The notes under the pieces: generated by a model
The model's database searches: none
What the model saw: only the letters and a program-made list of their open reading frames with translations
Told to the model about the DNA's origin: nothing
Position numbers and translations under genes: made by a program
Assembly: GCF_026012015.1 (NCBI RefSeq)
Contig: NZ_BRXR01000001.1
Coordinates: 2,505,501-2,569,500 of the forward strand
DNA: 64,000 bases
Direction: 5' to 3'
DNA from: Clostridium omnivorum
Lineage (GTDB): Bacteria > Bacillota > Clostridia > Clostridiales > Clostridiaceae
Part shown: in pieces, positions 44,536 to 53,816 of the stretch
Layout: each line of letters begins with the position of its first letter
How positions within the stretch are numbered: position 1 is the first letter of the stretch

Positions 44536-44778
44536 TTAATTTAAGTTTCTTTTTATCTTTTTTAAATTTTTATCTTCTATAAAAGGTGCGCAGAATTCAA
44601 AGACTTTTTCATGCCCACAATTGCAACAAGAACATTGACAGATATCATAGGGAACATCATCAATAAGAACTATTTCTAAATCTTCAGCCTGGTAGTCCCC
44701 GCCACATACTTCGCAAGGAGTAAGATTGATAACTTCATACTCGCTTTCGATGTACTTCATTATATCCCTTAAGGTCAT
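44536..44778 (-). CDS. Small Cys-rich (zinc-ribbon-like) protein, unknown
   Basis: An 80-aa protein with five to six cysteines in two groups: CEVCGGDY (about 22-25) and CQCSCCNCGHE (about 47-55), probably a zinc ribbon. The start is ATG 44778 after TGGAGGAAAAAT; a longer frame upstream would have no ribosome binding site. It precedes the coiled-coil protein. Function unknown. Confidence 0.75.
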   Translation of the reverse strand: MTLRDIMKYIESEYEVINLTPCEVCGGDYQAEDLEIVLIDDVPYDICQCSCCNCGHEKVFEFCAPFIEDKNLKKIKRNLN

Positions 44779-44965
44779 ATTTTTCCTCCATTTTATTAGA
44801 AATATACATTTTATAAATATGGTATCACTATAAAAATTTAATTGCAATACAAAAGGAGAATTTATCATATATATAAAATGGATAAGACAAGCTGTTTGAG
44901 ATCTATAGAATTTTAGACAAAATTATTTTACTGAGTTTGAAAATAAGGTTTAAGGAGAGTATGAG

Positions 44966-45541
44966 ATGATTAATGTAATTTGGTTTTTTATTCTTGTAAT
45001 TGGTATAGGATTTGGACTAGCTACTGGCAGAGGAGAAATTGTATCCAAAGCTGTAATAAGCTCCACTGGATCTACAGTTCAGCTAGCTATAAGTCTGGCT
45101 GGACTTATGAGTCTTTGGTGCGGAGTTATGAAAATCGCTGAAAAAAGCGGTCTTACTGATAAATTAGCAAAGCTTCTAAAGCCTATTTTAAAAAAGATAT
45201 TTAAAGGAGCAGCTAAGGATGAAAAGGCTTTAGGTGCTATTGTGATGAATCTTACAGCTAACATGATGGGGCTGTCCAATGCTGCTACTCCTTTTGGCTT
45301 AAAAGCAATGGAAGAACTCCAAAGATTAAATCCTAATAAGGATACAGCTAGTAATGACATGTCTTTGTTTCTAGTTCTAAATGCAGCTTGTATTCAATTA
45401 CTTCCAACAACAATAATATCTATAAGAGCTGCTAACGGTTCTAGTAATCCAGGAGAAATAATAATTCCTGCGATACTAGCGAGTACTATAGCAGCAGTAA
45501 TGGGTGTAGTTTACTGCAAAATTCTTGAAAAGTATTTTTAG
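44966..45541 (+). CDS. spmA: Spore maturation protein A
   Basis: Membrane protein of 191 aa with the nucleoside-recognition (gate) domain. Typical stretches are MNVIWFFILVIG-like N-terminus, GLMSLWCGVMKIAEKSGL, ANMMGLSNAATPFGLKAM and LLPTTIISIRAANGS. SpmA and SpmB are needed for full spore core dehydration in Bacillus. AAGGAGAGT precedes the ATG. Coupled with spmB, whose start is 17 bases after its stop. Confidence 0.94.
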   Translation: MINVIWFFILVIGIGFGLATGRGEIVSKAVISSTGSTVQLAISLAGLMSLWCGVMKIAEKSGLTDKLAKLLKPILKKIFKGAAKDEKALGAIVMNLTANMMGLSNAATPFGLKAMEELQRLNPNKDTASNDMSLFLVLNAACIQLLPTTIISIRAANGSSNPGEIIIPAILASTIAAVMGVVYCKILEKYF

Positions 45542-45557
45542 AGGTGGGGGAACAGGT

Positions 45558-46076
45558 ATGAAATATGTTATAGCTTCAATAATTTCAATTATAATTTTGT
45601 TAATCGTTATGTATGGATATATTAAGGGTGTAAAGGTATATGAATGCTTTGTTGAAGGGGCAAAGGATGGGTTAACCATATGCCTTAGAATTTTCCCCTA
45701 TCTTCTTGCCATGATAATGGCTGTTACTGTATTTAGAGAAGCAAGGGCAATGGATTATTTTACTGCTATAGTAAAGCCTGTAGCTTCGCTTATAGGGCTT
45801 CCAGCTGAGGTTGTGCCTCTTGCGCTTATTAAACCTCTTTCGGGCAGTGGAGCATTAGGAGTGTTTACAGATATACTTACAAGGTATGGTGCAGATAGTC
45901 AGATAGGAAGAATTTCCTCAGTGCTAATGGGAACTACAGAAACCATTTTCTATACACTAACAGTATATTTTGGTGCAGTAAATATTAAAAAAATAAGGCA
46001 TACCTTATGGGCAGCTGTAATGGCAGATATAACAGCTTTAATTGCAGCAGTCACCTTGGTTAGATTGATGTTTTAA
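45558..46076 (+). CDS. spmB: Spore maturation protein B
   Basis: Partner of SpmA, 172 aa, with the same domain class: VKVYECFVEGAKDGL, ICLRIFPYLLAMIMAVTVFREA, KPLSGSGALGVFTDIL and GTTETIFYTLTVYFGAV. ATG 45558 follows GAGGTGGGGG and is preferred to a TTG at 45525 inside spmA. The length agrees with B. subtilis SpmB. Confidence 0.94.
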   Translation: MKYVIASIISIIILLIVMYGYIKGVKVYECFVEGAKDGLTICLRIFPYLLAMIMAVTVFREARAMDYFTAIVKPVASLIGLPAEVVPLALIKPLSGSGALGVFTDILTRYGADSQIGRISSVLMGTTETIFYTLTVYFGAVNIKKIRHTLWAAVMADITALIAAVTLVRLMF

Positions 46077-46294
46077 CTTATAAATTAAAAACTAGAGAGA
46101 AAACAAGAAAAAAGAAGATAGTTACAGATAGTATTATAAGTAATGAAGAAATACGTTAAAAGTAATAACAAATAACTCTTTATAGGGAAAATATAAACTT
46201 GATAATGGGGGTATCGAATTATATAATAAGTATGTGCTTACAAGATATGCCAGATTAGGAATTATAGAAATAAAGGGATGGAGGAAAAAAGTAT

Positions 46295-46528
46295 ATGAGA
46301 CCCCATAATCATGAGGAAGTAACAATTGACTCTAAAGCTATAAAGCCGGAGGAAGGAAATAAGGGCCTAGGAATGGGATTGTGTTTTGGTGCTGGTATAG
46401 GAATTGTACTAGGGGCAATAATTAGTAATGTTATGTTAGGAATGACTATAGGAGCTATTATTGGAGTAGTAGCAGGATGCTTTTATGATTCTACAAAAAA
46501 TAAAAAGGGAAAAGATAAAGTTTTATAA
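46295..46528 (+). CDS. Small membrane protein with glycine-zipper motif
   Basis: A 77-aa protein with a soluble N-terminus (about 1-25), two hydrophobic Gly-rich helices (GMGLCFGAGIGIVLGAIIS, MTIGAIIGVVAGC) and a Lys-rich tail. The GxxxG spacing is that of glycine-zipper proteins. GGAGGAAAAAAGT precedes the ATG. No function is known. Confidence 0.75.
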   Translation: MRPHNHEEVTIDSKAIKPEEGNKGLGMGLCFGAGIGIVLGAIISNVMLGMTIGAIIGVVAGCFYDSTKNKKGKDKVL

Positions 46529-46606
46529 AGTTATTTACATTATTAGTATATTTTGATAAATTAAATATAAATAAAATATAAAAATTATAATTAATGGGGG
46601 ATAAAA

Positions 46607-47332
46607 ATGATAGAAATAACAGGCGTCAATAAAAGCTATAATGGAACTGTAAAAGCTGTAGATCAGTTAAATCTAGAAATACCTGATGGAATGGTATTCG
46701 GCTTTCTAGGACCAAATGGTGCTGGAAAAAGTACCACAATAAAGATGATTACAGGAGTATTGGATTCTGATAGTGGTGATATTACTATAAATGGAACCAG
46801 CATAAAAAAGAACCCACTAGAGGCAAAAAAGCAATTTGGATATGTACCAGATAATCCAGATATGTTTTTGAGATTAAAGGGACTTGAATACTTGAATTTT
46901 ATGGCTGATATATATGATGTTCCAAAGAGCGTTAGAAAAGAGAAAATTGAAAATCTTGCAAAGAGATTTGAGATGTCCACTGCTCTTGGAGATAAGATTC
47001 AAAGCTATTCTCATGGTATGAGACAAAAGATAGTTTTGATGGGAGCATTAATTCATGATCCATCAGTTTGGATTTTAGATGAGCCTATGACTGGACTAGA
47101 CCCAAAGGCATCCTTTACACTTAAGGAAATGATGAGAGAGCATGCCAGCAGCGGAAAAACCGTATTCTTCTCAACACACGTTTTAGAGGTGGCTGAAAAG
47201 ATTTGCGATATGGTTGCAATTATAAATAAAGGTAAAATTTCATTCTGTGGGACTTTCGAAGAAATGAGGGAGCATTTCAAGTCCCATGAGTCCTTAGAAC
47301 AGATATTCTTGGAGATTACAGAAAATGAGTAA
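46607..47332 (+). CDS. ABC transporter ATP-binding protein
   Basis: ATPase of 241 aa for an ABC exporter. Walker A GPNGAGKST, signature YSHGMRQKIVLMGA, Walker B VWILDEPMTGLDP and the switch STHVLEVAEKICD are present. Overlap of 8 bases with the permease gene. Its family (drug/antibiotic or lipid exporters of the EcsA/YtrB kind) is guessed from the pair arrangement. Confidence 0.92.
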   Translation: MIEITGVNKSYNGTVKAVDQLNLEIPDGMVFGFLGPNGAGKSTTIKMITGVLDSDSGDITINGTSIKKNPLEAKKQFGYVPDNPDMFLRLKGLEYLNFMADIYDVPKSVRKEKIENLAKRFEMSTALGDKIQSYSHGMRQKIVLMGALIHDPSVWILDEPMTGLDPKASFTLKEMMREHASSGKTVFFSTHVLEVAEKICDMVAIINKGKISFCGTFEEMREHFKSHESLEQIFLEITENE

Positions 47333-48992
47333 ATTTATAACCTTAGTAAGGGTTTTATTTAAAAATAATGGCAGCTCAATGGTGCAGGATGGAAAAAAGA
47401 AACTCCCAAAAACTATTGCAATGATAGTATTGCTTATAGTTTCCTTTCTGCCACTAGTTGGAATGTTTGTGGCTGGATCAGCAGGTGCATATGATTTACT
47501 AGCAAAGGTTAATCAGCAAGGAGTAATTTTAAGCTTTGGTATATCAGCAGCTTGTGTACTTATCTTAGTATTTGGTATTTTTTATGTTATGTCTACTTTT
47601 TACTTCTCAATGGATATTGAAAAGCTTCTTCCACTTCCATTAAAACCATCAACAATAATGGGAGCGAAGTTTACAGTAGTTATGATCTATGAATACCTAA
47701 CTGAACTTATTTTAGTTCTTCCTATTCTAATAACCTATGGAGTAAAGAGTTCAGCAGGTATAGTTTACTATATATATGGAATAATTATTTTTCTAACAAT
47801 ACCTATTATTCCACTAGTAATAGCTGCATTTATTAATATGATAATCATGAGATTTACCAATATAGGAAAAAATAAAGATAGGTTTAGAACTATAGCAGGA
47901 ATTTTTGGATTATTATTTGCTGTAGGATTCAATGTTATTATACAAAAGGTTTCTTCTCAGGCAAATGACCCTGAGAAAATGGCAAATATGCTTATGCAGG
48001 GAAATAATTCCTTAGTAAATGGGACTACAAAGTTTTTCCCAAGTACAAAACCTGCTTTAAACAGCTTGCTATATAGTGGAGATTTAAGGGGATTAGTCAA
48101 TTTGTTATTATTCCTCCTTATATCCTTTGCTCTGCTTGCAATACTTCTAATTCTAGGAGAGGCATTATATCTAAAGAGCGTTATTGGAATCTCTGAAACT
48201 ATGTCAAAACGAAAGAAGCTAAGTGCAAAGGAATTTGAAGAGGGAACTACTCAAAAATCTGCTGTATGGTCATATACTGTAAAAGAGTTAAGATCCCTAT
48301 TCAGGACACCGGCGTATTTCATGAATTGTGTAATAATGAACTTACTATGGCCAATATTTTTATTCATACCTGTGTTAGCACAACCTGATATTCTGAAGGA
48401 TCTATCAAAATTAAAACTGTTTATGAAGGATAGCTCTAACATGGGTATGATTATAGGTATAGCTTTTGGGTTTATGATGTTCATATCGCTAGCAAATCCA
48501 ACTGCAGCTACAGCTATATCTAGAGAAGGTGAAAATATGTTCATAAATAAGTATTTGCCTATAAACTATAGTAAGCAAATATTAGCTAAAGTACTTTCAG
48601 CTGTTATTCTTAATTCTATAGGAATATTAGTGATGATAATTGTTGCAATTGCTATAGTGCAGCCACCAGTGTACTTAATACTTATGGTGATGATTTTAGG
48701 TATTGTAGTTACATTTTTTACAGCTTTTGTAGGAATATTAATTGATATTAATTTTCCAAAACTCCAATGGGAGAATGAGCAAAAGGCTGTAAAGCAAAAT
48801 GTGAATGTTGTAATTATGATGTTCGGAGGTATGATTATTGGGGGGCTTACAGTATTTGCTGTTATAGCACTGGGCTTTAAGCTATGGGCTGCATTTGGAG
48901 TATTATTTGCAGTTTATGGAGTAGCTACCTTGATTTTATACCTTGTTGCAACTACTGTAGGAGCTGAGGTGTACGAAAAAATAGTAGCTTAA
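47325..48992 (+). CDS. ABC exporter permease, large (555 aa)
   Basis: Membrane subunit with about 12 hydrophobic segments, including LVSFLPLVGMFVAG-like N-terminal part and the block ANPTAATAISREGENMFINKYLPI, which is conserved in the putative ABC exporter permease family. LSAKEFEEGTTQKSAVWSYTVKELRSLFRTP forms a cytoplasmic loop. It pairs with the ATPase at 46607-47332. Substrate not known. Confidence 0.85.
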   Translation: MSKFITLVRVLFKNNGSSMVQDGKKKLPKTIAMIVLLIVSFLPLVGMFVAGSAGAYDLLAKVNQQGVILSFGISAACVLILVFGIFYVMSTFYFSMDIEKLLPLPLKPSTIMGAKFTVVMIYEYLTELILVLPILITYGVKSSAGIVYYIYGIIIFLTIPIIPLVIAAFINMIIMRFTNIGKNKDRFRTIAGIFGLLFAVGFNVIIQKVSSQANDPEKMANMLMQGNNSLVNGTTKFFPSTKPALNSLLYSGDLRGLVNLLLFLLISFALLAILLILGEALYLKSVIGISETMSKRKKLSAKEFEEGTTQKSAVWSYTVKELRSLFRTPAYFMNCVIMNLLWPIFLFIPVLAQPDILKDLSKLKLFMKDSSNMGMIIGIAFGFMMFISLANPTAATAISREGENMFINKYLPINYSKQILAKVLSAVILNSIGILVMIIVAIAIVQPPVYLILMVMILGIVVTFFTAFVGILIDINFPKLQWENEQKAVKQNVNVVIMMFGGMIIGGLTVFAVIALGFKLWAAFGVLFAVYGVATLILYLVATTVGAEVYEKIVA

Positions 48993-48997
48993 TATTT

Positions 48998-49048
48998 ATA
49001 AGGTGAGCAAACCTGTAATTAGGTTTTGCTCACCTTATCTGTTTTTTT
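48998..49048 (+). terminator. Intrinsic terminator after ABC exporter
   Basis: ATAAGGTGAGCAAA-CCT paired with AGGTTTTGCTCACCTTAT and a CTGTTTTTTTG tail. Confidence 0.9.
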
Positions 49049-49116
49049 GTAACTTAATGAAATGTGAATTGTTAAATATTTAATTTTTCGAATTGTTTAA
49101 AATAATTTTTCTATTG

Positions 49117-49125
49117 TGCTATAAT
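49117..49125 (+). promoter_or_regulatory. Extended -10 of uracil-DNA glycosylase gene
   Basis: TGCTATAAT with an A/T-rich -35 region; it would give a leader of about 135 bases before the gene, containing no recognised riboswitch. Confidence 0.4.
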
Positions 49126-49268
49126 AAAAATAACATTATTCGACAAGAATTATAATAATCAATACCAAATTGTCTTAACTGATGTTCGTAATAAATCAAT
49201 AAATAGGTAATTGGAGTATGACAATAGTTTCGAGGTGCTCTGTAGCAAAAGGAGAGGAGGAAATTATT

Positions 49269-49835
49269 ATGGAGGGCTGGAAGGAACTCTATAACCAATG
49301 CTATAGCTGTAACAAGTGCGGTTTGGCACAAATGAGAAAAAATATGGTGTTTGGTGAAGGAAATCTTAAAGCTGATATTATGTTCATAGGAGAGGCACCA
49401 GGAGCCGACGAGGATGAGCAGGGAAAGCCTTTTGTTGGAAAAGCAGGGCAGTTATTAACGAAAGCACTAACAGCATTAGACTTATACAGGGATAAAGATT
49501 ATTACATATGCAATATATGCAAGTGCAGGCCTGAAAATAACAGAACTCCTTTAGAGGAAGAAGCGCTAAGCTGTCTTCCCTATCTTAGAAATCAAGTTGC
49601 ACTTGTGAGACCTAAAATCATTGTATGTTTGGGAGCTACTGCTCTAAAGTATGTTATGGGTGAAAATTTGAAGATAACTAAGGACAGAGGCAGATGGATT
49701 GAAAGAAAAGGGTATTATTTAATAGCAACATTTCATCCTGCAGCTCTTTTTAGGGATGAGAGTAAGAAGCAATTATTTTGGCAGGATTTAAAGAGTATAA
49801 AGGAAAAGTATGATGAGATAAGAGGGGAAAAATAA
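49269..49835 (+). CDS. Uracil-DNA glycosylase, family 4 (4Fe-4S)
   Basis: DNA repair enzyme of 188 aa that removes uracil. The start is ATG 49269 behind GGAGAGGAGG; a longer in-frame ATG at 49218 lacks a good site. Active-site motif [20 protein letters not shown] and the C-terminal [11 protein letters not shown] (HP motif) are complete. Iron-sulfur cysteines are CYSCNKCG near the N-terminus and the [15 protein letters not shown] region. Family 4 is typical of clostridia and thermophiles. Confidence 0.94.
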   Translation: MEGWKELYNQCYSCNKCGLAQMRKNMVFGEGNLKADIMFIGEAPGADEDEQGKPFVGKAGQLLTKALTALDLYRDKDYYICNICKCRPENNRTPLEEEALSCLPYLRNQVALVRPKIIVCLGATALKYVMGENLKITKDRGRWIERKGYYLIATFHPAALFRDESKKQLFWQDLKSIKEKYDEIRGEK

Positions 49836-49892
49836 ACTTTATAGTTTTGGTGATGTTATATAATGATAATATATTAATAAGGAGTAAAACAA

Positions 49893-50351
49893 ATGAAAGC
49901 AGAATATATCAATCCTTTTTTAAAGGCCTTTGACAATGTAGTAGGGCAGCTTATATTTGTAAAATCTGAAGTGGGAAATATTTTTGTAAAAGAAGGCACT
50001 AAAAAGTCTGGTCATGTTGTAATAACTATAGGGGTTACTGGGGACCTTGTTGGAAGCGTTGTATTAAGTATGAATGAAGATACAGCAAAATGGTTAGCAT
50101 CAAAAATGATGTTTGGTATGGAAGTAACCGAGTTTAATGATATGGCTAAGAGTGCTATTGCAGAGTTAGGCAATATGATAGCTGGTAATTCTTCAACTTA
50201 TTTTCACGACATGGGACAAAAAATAGATATTACACCGCCAACTCTCTATACTGGGGATAATATTGAAGTTTTTGCCTATAAGTCAAAGACGCTGTGTGTG
50301 CCCATGAAGGTAGAGAATCATACAATAGAGATAGATGTGTCACTAGGATAA
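49893..50351 (+). CDS. cheX: CheX-like CheY-P phosphatase
   Basis: Cytoplasmic protein of 152 aa with the CheC/FliY/CheX fold. The phosphatase motif E-x2-N is present in AIAELGNMIAGN. It should dephosphorylate CheY-P, or another receiver domain, in chemotaxis or related signalling. AAGGAGTAAAACAA precedes the ATG. No other chemotaxis genes are in the window. Confidence 0.9.
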   Translation: MKAEYINPFLKAFDNVVGQLIFVKSEVGNIFVKEGTKKSGHVVITIGVTGDLVGSVVLSMNEDTAKWLASKMMFGMEVTEFNDMAKSAIAELGNMIAGNSSTYFHDMGQKIDITPPTLYTGDNIEVFAYKSKTLCVPMKVENHTIEIDVSLG

Positions 50352-50448
50352 TTTTTTAATCCAAATGCTATAGCTTTTAATTATGCTTTATAAGGAATTA
50401 TAATATATTATTTAACTTCGTTATAATTAGTAGTTCTAAGTATATTTT

Positions 50449-50478
50449 AGGAATCCAAAATGGATTCCTTTGTTTTTG
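50449..50478 (+). terminator. Intrinsic terminator after cheX
   Basis: AGGAATCCA / TGGATTCCT stem with a 3-base loop, followed by TTGTTTTTG. Confidence 0.85.
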
Positions 50479-50578
50479 TTGTTTTTAGATGCTAAATATG
50501 AAACTATCAGGAATATTTAAAGTGCTAGAATGAGAAACTAAGTATGTTAAATACATATTTAGAAGGAGGATTCTAGGC

Positions 50579-52708
50579 ATGTCTGATAAAGATATTAAAG
50601 ATTCTTATGATAGGAGCGCCCAAAGAATGAGCGGTTCCACTCAAACTATTGCTGGAAAAATTCATGATTCCAATGATCCAAGTATGCATACTGATTTACA
50701 CGACAAGGTAACAGTTAACTATGAGAACATTGAAAAGTCTCCTGATATGGAGGAAGTTCATAAGTGGCAGAGAGAACATATTTCAAAGGGTGACCAAACA
50801 AAAGAAGGATTTCCTATGAATGTTATTATTGACCCAGCCATGAGAGAAATGTACCAGGTAGTACATAGTGCAGGTATGACAAATGTTTTTGACAGGTTTT
50901 CTCAGCAGCAGCCTATTCAATGTAAATTCTGTATGGAGGGGCTATCCTGCCAGTTATGTGCTAATGGACCCTGCCGTATAAGTGACAAAGTACCTAGAGG
51001 AACCTGCGGAGTTGATGCCCATACTATGGTAGCTAGAAATTTTATGTATAGACACGTTACCATAGGAACTTCAGCAAATATTTTTCATTGCCACCAAGCA
51101 GCTAGAACACTTAAAGCAGCGGGAGAGCATCCTGAAAGTGGACTAAAGATTAGAGATGCTGAAAAGCTAAAAAAATATGCTGATATGGCTGGACTTGATG
51201 CCAATAAGCCAATCAATGAATTAGCAGTAGAGTTTGCAAACTGGGTTATGGCAGATATTCACTCTCCATTTCACATACCTTCAAAGGCAGTGGAAGCTTT
51301 TGCACCTACAAGAAGAAAGGAATTGTGGAATAAGCTAGGTTTATTCCCTGGTGGAGGATATAGTGAGATAGCCTTTGCTCAAACTCAATGTATGACTAAT
51401 TTTAATTCTGATCCAGTAGAATTTTTATTAAGATCGGTAAGATTAGGTATTGCCAATGAATATCAAGGTTTATTCCTCTTAGACATAATACAAGAAATAC
51501 TAATGGGAACTCAAAAGATAGAAATGAAAAAGCAGAATATGGGGCTTTTAAAAGAAAACATGGTAAATATCATTACCAATGGTCACATGCCGCTGCTAGC
51601 TCATGTTGCTCTGGAAATGGCTTCAACTGATGAATGGCAGCAAAAGGCTAAAGAGGCTGGTGCAGAGGGCATTCAAATGCTTGGCCACGTATGTGAAGGT
51701 CAGCAGCTTATTAATTATGATGGAACTCATAATCAAAAGGCCTATGCAGGGCAAGAAGGAGAATGGCTATCAGAAGAATATCTATTTGCAACTGGTGTAA
51801 TAGACCTGTTTATGTTTGATTACAACTGTACTATACCTACCTTGCCAGTATATGCAAAGAGATTTGGTACTAAAATGTTAGGAACTCATCCAGTAATTAA
51901 GCTTCAAGGCACTGAGACTTTAGATTTTGTGCCTGAAAAAATGAAGGAACAGGCTGCAAAGGCATTGAATGAGGCAATTGATGGATTTAAAGCAAGAAAA
52001 GCAGAAAACAGAAAGGTTTATATACCTAAGCATGTATCTGATTGTATGGTTGGATTTAGTACCGAATCTGTAAGAGAAGCTCTTGGTGGAAGCTTTAAAC
52101 CTCTTATAGACCAGATTGTTAATGGAAACATAAGAGGTATAGCAACTATAGTTGGATGTACTACCGCAAGATATGGTCAAGGTGGAAGTAATATATTTAA
52201 AATAACTCAAGGCTTGATAAAGAACAATATATTAGTACTTTCAGGAGGCTGTACTTCAAGTGTTATGGAATATACAGGATTAACAAATCCAAAGGCTGCA
52301 GATGAATGTGGAGAAGGCCTTAAAGCAGTATGTAAGCAGCTTGGAATACCACCTGTACTTACTTATGGAGCATGTGTGGATATTGGAAAGATGACACATA
52401 CAGCAAAGGAAATTGCAGATGCTCTTGATGTTGACACTAATATGCTTCCAATAGTAATAGGAGCACCAGAGTATCTAGAGCAGAAGGCAGTAGCAGATGC
52501 ATGTACTGCTGTGGCTCTTGGATGGCTTGTGCATGTTGCACCAGTTCCATCAATTACAGGCAGCAGTGTAGTTGTAGAAACATTAACTCATACTACTGAA
52601 ACTCTAGGACTAGGAAAAGTAGTAGTAGAAATGGATGCAGAAAAAACAATACAAATATATGTTGATCATATTGAAAAGAAGAGAAAAGAGCTTGGTTTAA
52701 CAACATAG
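50579..52708 (+). CDS. cooS: Ni,Fe carbon monoxide dehydrogenase catalytic subunit
   Basis: Anaerobic CO dehydrogenase of 709 aa (monofunctional), interconverting CO and CO2. The candidate Ni-Fe-S C-cluster ligands can all be aligned: H336 (GHMPLL), C372 (GHVCEGQQ), C417 (DYNCTIP), C527 (VGCTT), C558 (GGCTSS), C599 (GACVDIG). B-cluster cysteines are C124, C127, C132 and C143. The D-cluster region differs from the classical CX7C: it has C115-x2-C118 and Ser where the second Cys normally sits. An N-terminal extension of about 75 residues precedes it. GAAGGAGGA precedes the ATG. No cooF, cooC, hydrogenase or acetyl-CoA synthase gene is adjacent. Confidence 0.94.
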   Translation: MSDKDIKDSYDRSAQRMSGSTQTIAGKIHDSNDPSMHTDLHDKVTVNYENIEKSPDMEEVHKWQREHISKGDQTKEGFPMNVIIDPAMREMYQVVHSAGMTNVFDRFSQQQPIQCKFCMEGLSCQLCANGPCRISDKVPRGTCGVDAHTMVARNFMYRHVTIGTSANIFHCHQAARTLKAAGEHPESGLKIRDAEKLKKYADMAGLDANKPINELAVEFANWVMADIHSPFHIPSKAVEAFAPTRRKELWNKLGLFPGGGYSEIAFAQTQCMTNFNSDPVEFLLRSVRLGIANEYQGLFLLDIIQEILMGTQKIEMKKQNMGLLKENMVNIITNGHMPLLAHVALEMASTDEWQQKAKEAGAEGIQMLGHVCEGQQLINYDGTHNQKAYAGQEGEWLSEEYLFATGVIDLFMFDYNCTIPTLPVYAKRFGTKMLGTHPVIKLQGTETLDFVPEKMKEQAAKALNEAIDGFKARKAENRKVYIPKHVSDCMVGFSTESVREALGGSFKPLIDQIVNGNIRGIATIVGCTTARYGQGGSNIFKITQGLIKNNILVLSGGCTSSVMEYTGLTNPKAADECGEGLKAVCKQLGIPPVLTYGACVDIGKMTHTAKEIADALDVDTNMLPIVIGAPEYLEQKAVADACTAVALGWLVHVAPVPSITGSSVVVETLTHTTETLGLGKVVVEMDAEKTIQIYVDHIEKKRKELGLTT

Positions 52709-52717
52709 CATGGTGCC

Positions 52718-52794
52718 GTGCCACGGGGACGTTTCGCATAGCACATCTGTGCCAAAGGTCACGTCCCCGTGGCTCCGAAACATCCCTGTGGTAC
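52718..52794. repeat. GC-rich REP-like inverted repeat
   Basis: GCCACGGGGACGT (52720-52732) and ACGTCCCCGTGGC (52761-52773) are exact complements. A third, diverged copy in the same orientation as the second lies at 52775-52794, and GCACATCTGTGC forms a small hairpin between them. The GC content is far above that of the neighbourhood. It resembles repetitive extragenic palindromes linked to RAYT transposases, but no transposase is in the window. Confidence 0.7.
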
Positions 52795-52840
52795 ACCACA
52801 ACCTACTAAAAGTGAGCAGGTTGTGGTTCTTTTATTATTA
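52795..52840 (+). terminator. Intrinsic terminator after cooS
   Basis: ACCACAACCT / AGGTTGTGGT stem with a 13-base loop, followed by TCTTTTATT. Confidence 0.8.
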
Positions 52841-52893
52841 CGGCAGTGGAATACAATATAATTAAGAAATATTTGTAGGGGGAAGAAAATAAA

Positions 52894-53802
52894 ATGAAAA
52901 TCGGAGTTATTATGGGCGGTACTTCATCAGAAAGAGAAATTTCACTGCTTACAGGAAACGAAATGATAAAAAATTTAGATAGTGATAAATATGAGATTAT
53001 TAAAATAGAAATTAACTCAAGAAAAGATTTAATCGAAAAGGTTCAAGAAAATAATATTGATTTTGCACTGCTTGCTCTTCATGGAAAGTTTGGTGAAGAT
53101 GGTGGTGCACAAGCTATACTTGAAAGTTTAGGGATACCTTATTCAGGCTGTGGAGTAGCTTCTAGTGTGCTGTGCATGGATAAGGACATCTCTAAGAAGT
53201 TAATGGAGTCAGCAGGAGTAATTACTCCCAAATGGATACATCTAAAAAAACATCAGCAGGTAGATTATAATCTATTAAATAAAATGGGCTATCCAATAAT
53301 AGTTAAGCCTGTTAATGGAGGGTCTAGTCTTGGTACAGTGCTAGTTAATAATGAAGACGAAGTAATGGATGGAGTTTTAAGAGCATTTGATTATGATGAT
53401 GAAATCATTATTGAAGAGTATATTAGTGGGATAGAAATAACTTGTGGTATACTTAATAAAAAGCTGCTTCCAATTCTATGCATTAAGCCTAAATCAAATT
53501 TCTTTGATTATAAATCAAAATATCAATGGAATGAAGCAGATGAATCTGTAATAGAATTAGATAATGAATTAAAATCTAAAGTAGAAGCAATGTGCGTGCA
53601 GTGCTGGGACTTATTTAAATGTGAAGTTTACGCTAGGATTGATATAATAGTAAGTAAAAATGTACCTTATGTATTAGAAATAAATACTCTGCCAGGAATG
53701 ACAGAAAACAGCCTTTTACCTAAGAGTGCAAAGGCTGTAGGTATGGAATTTGAAGAACTTTTAGATACTATTATTACTTCTTCATTAAAAATAAAACGTT
53801 AG
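52894..53802 (+). CDS. ddl: D-alanine--D-alanine ligase
   Basis: Cell-wall precursor enzyme of 302 aa with ATP-grasp fold. GGTSSEREISLLTG and LHGKFGEDGGAQAILESLGIPYSG (substrate binding), the glycine-rich loop KPVNGGSSLGTV, and EINTLPGMTENSLLPKSA (C-terminal metal and substrate site) are all intact. GGGGGAAG precedes the ATG. A MocR regulator follows after 14 bases. Confidence 0.96.
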   Translation: MKIGVIMGGTSSEREISLLTGNEMIKNLDSDKYEIIKIEINSRKDLIEKVQENNIDFALLALHGKFGEDGGAQAILESLGIPYSGCGVASSVLCMDKDISKKLMESAGVITPKWIHLKKHQQVDYNLLNKMGYPIIVKPVNGGSSLGTVLVNNEDEVMDGVLRAFDYDDEIIIEEYISGIEITCGILNKKLLPILCIKPKSNFFDYKSKYQWNEADESVIELDNELKSKVEAMCVQCWDLFKCEVYARIDIIVSKNVPYVLEINTLPGMTENSLLPKSAKAVGMEFEELLDTIITSSLKIKR

Positions 53803-53816
53803 TAAAAGAGGTAAAA

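Noticed and set aside
44334-44778. Toxin-antitoxin pair
   Set aside because: Size and operon fit loosely, but neither product shows a toxin fold or DNA-binding antitoxin motif.
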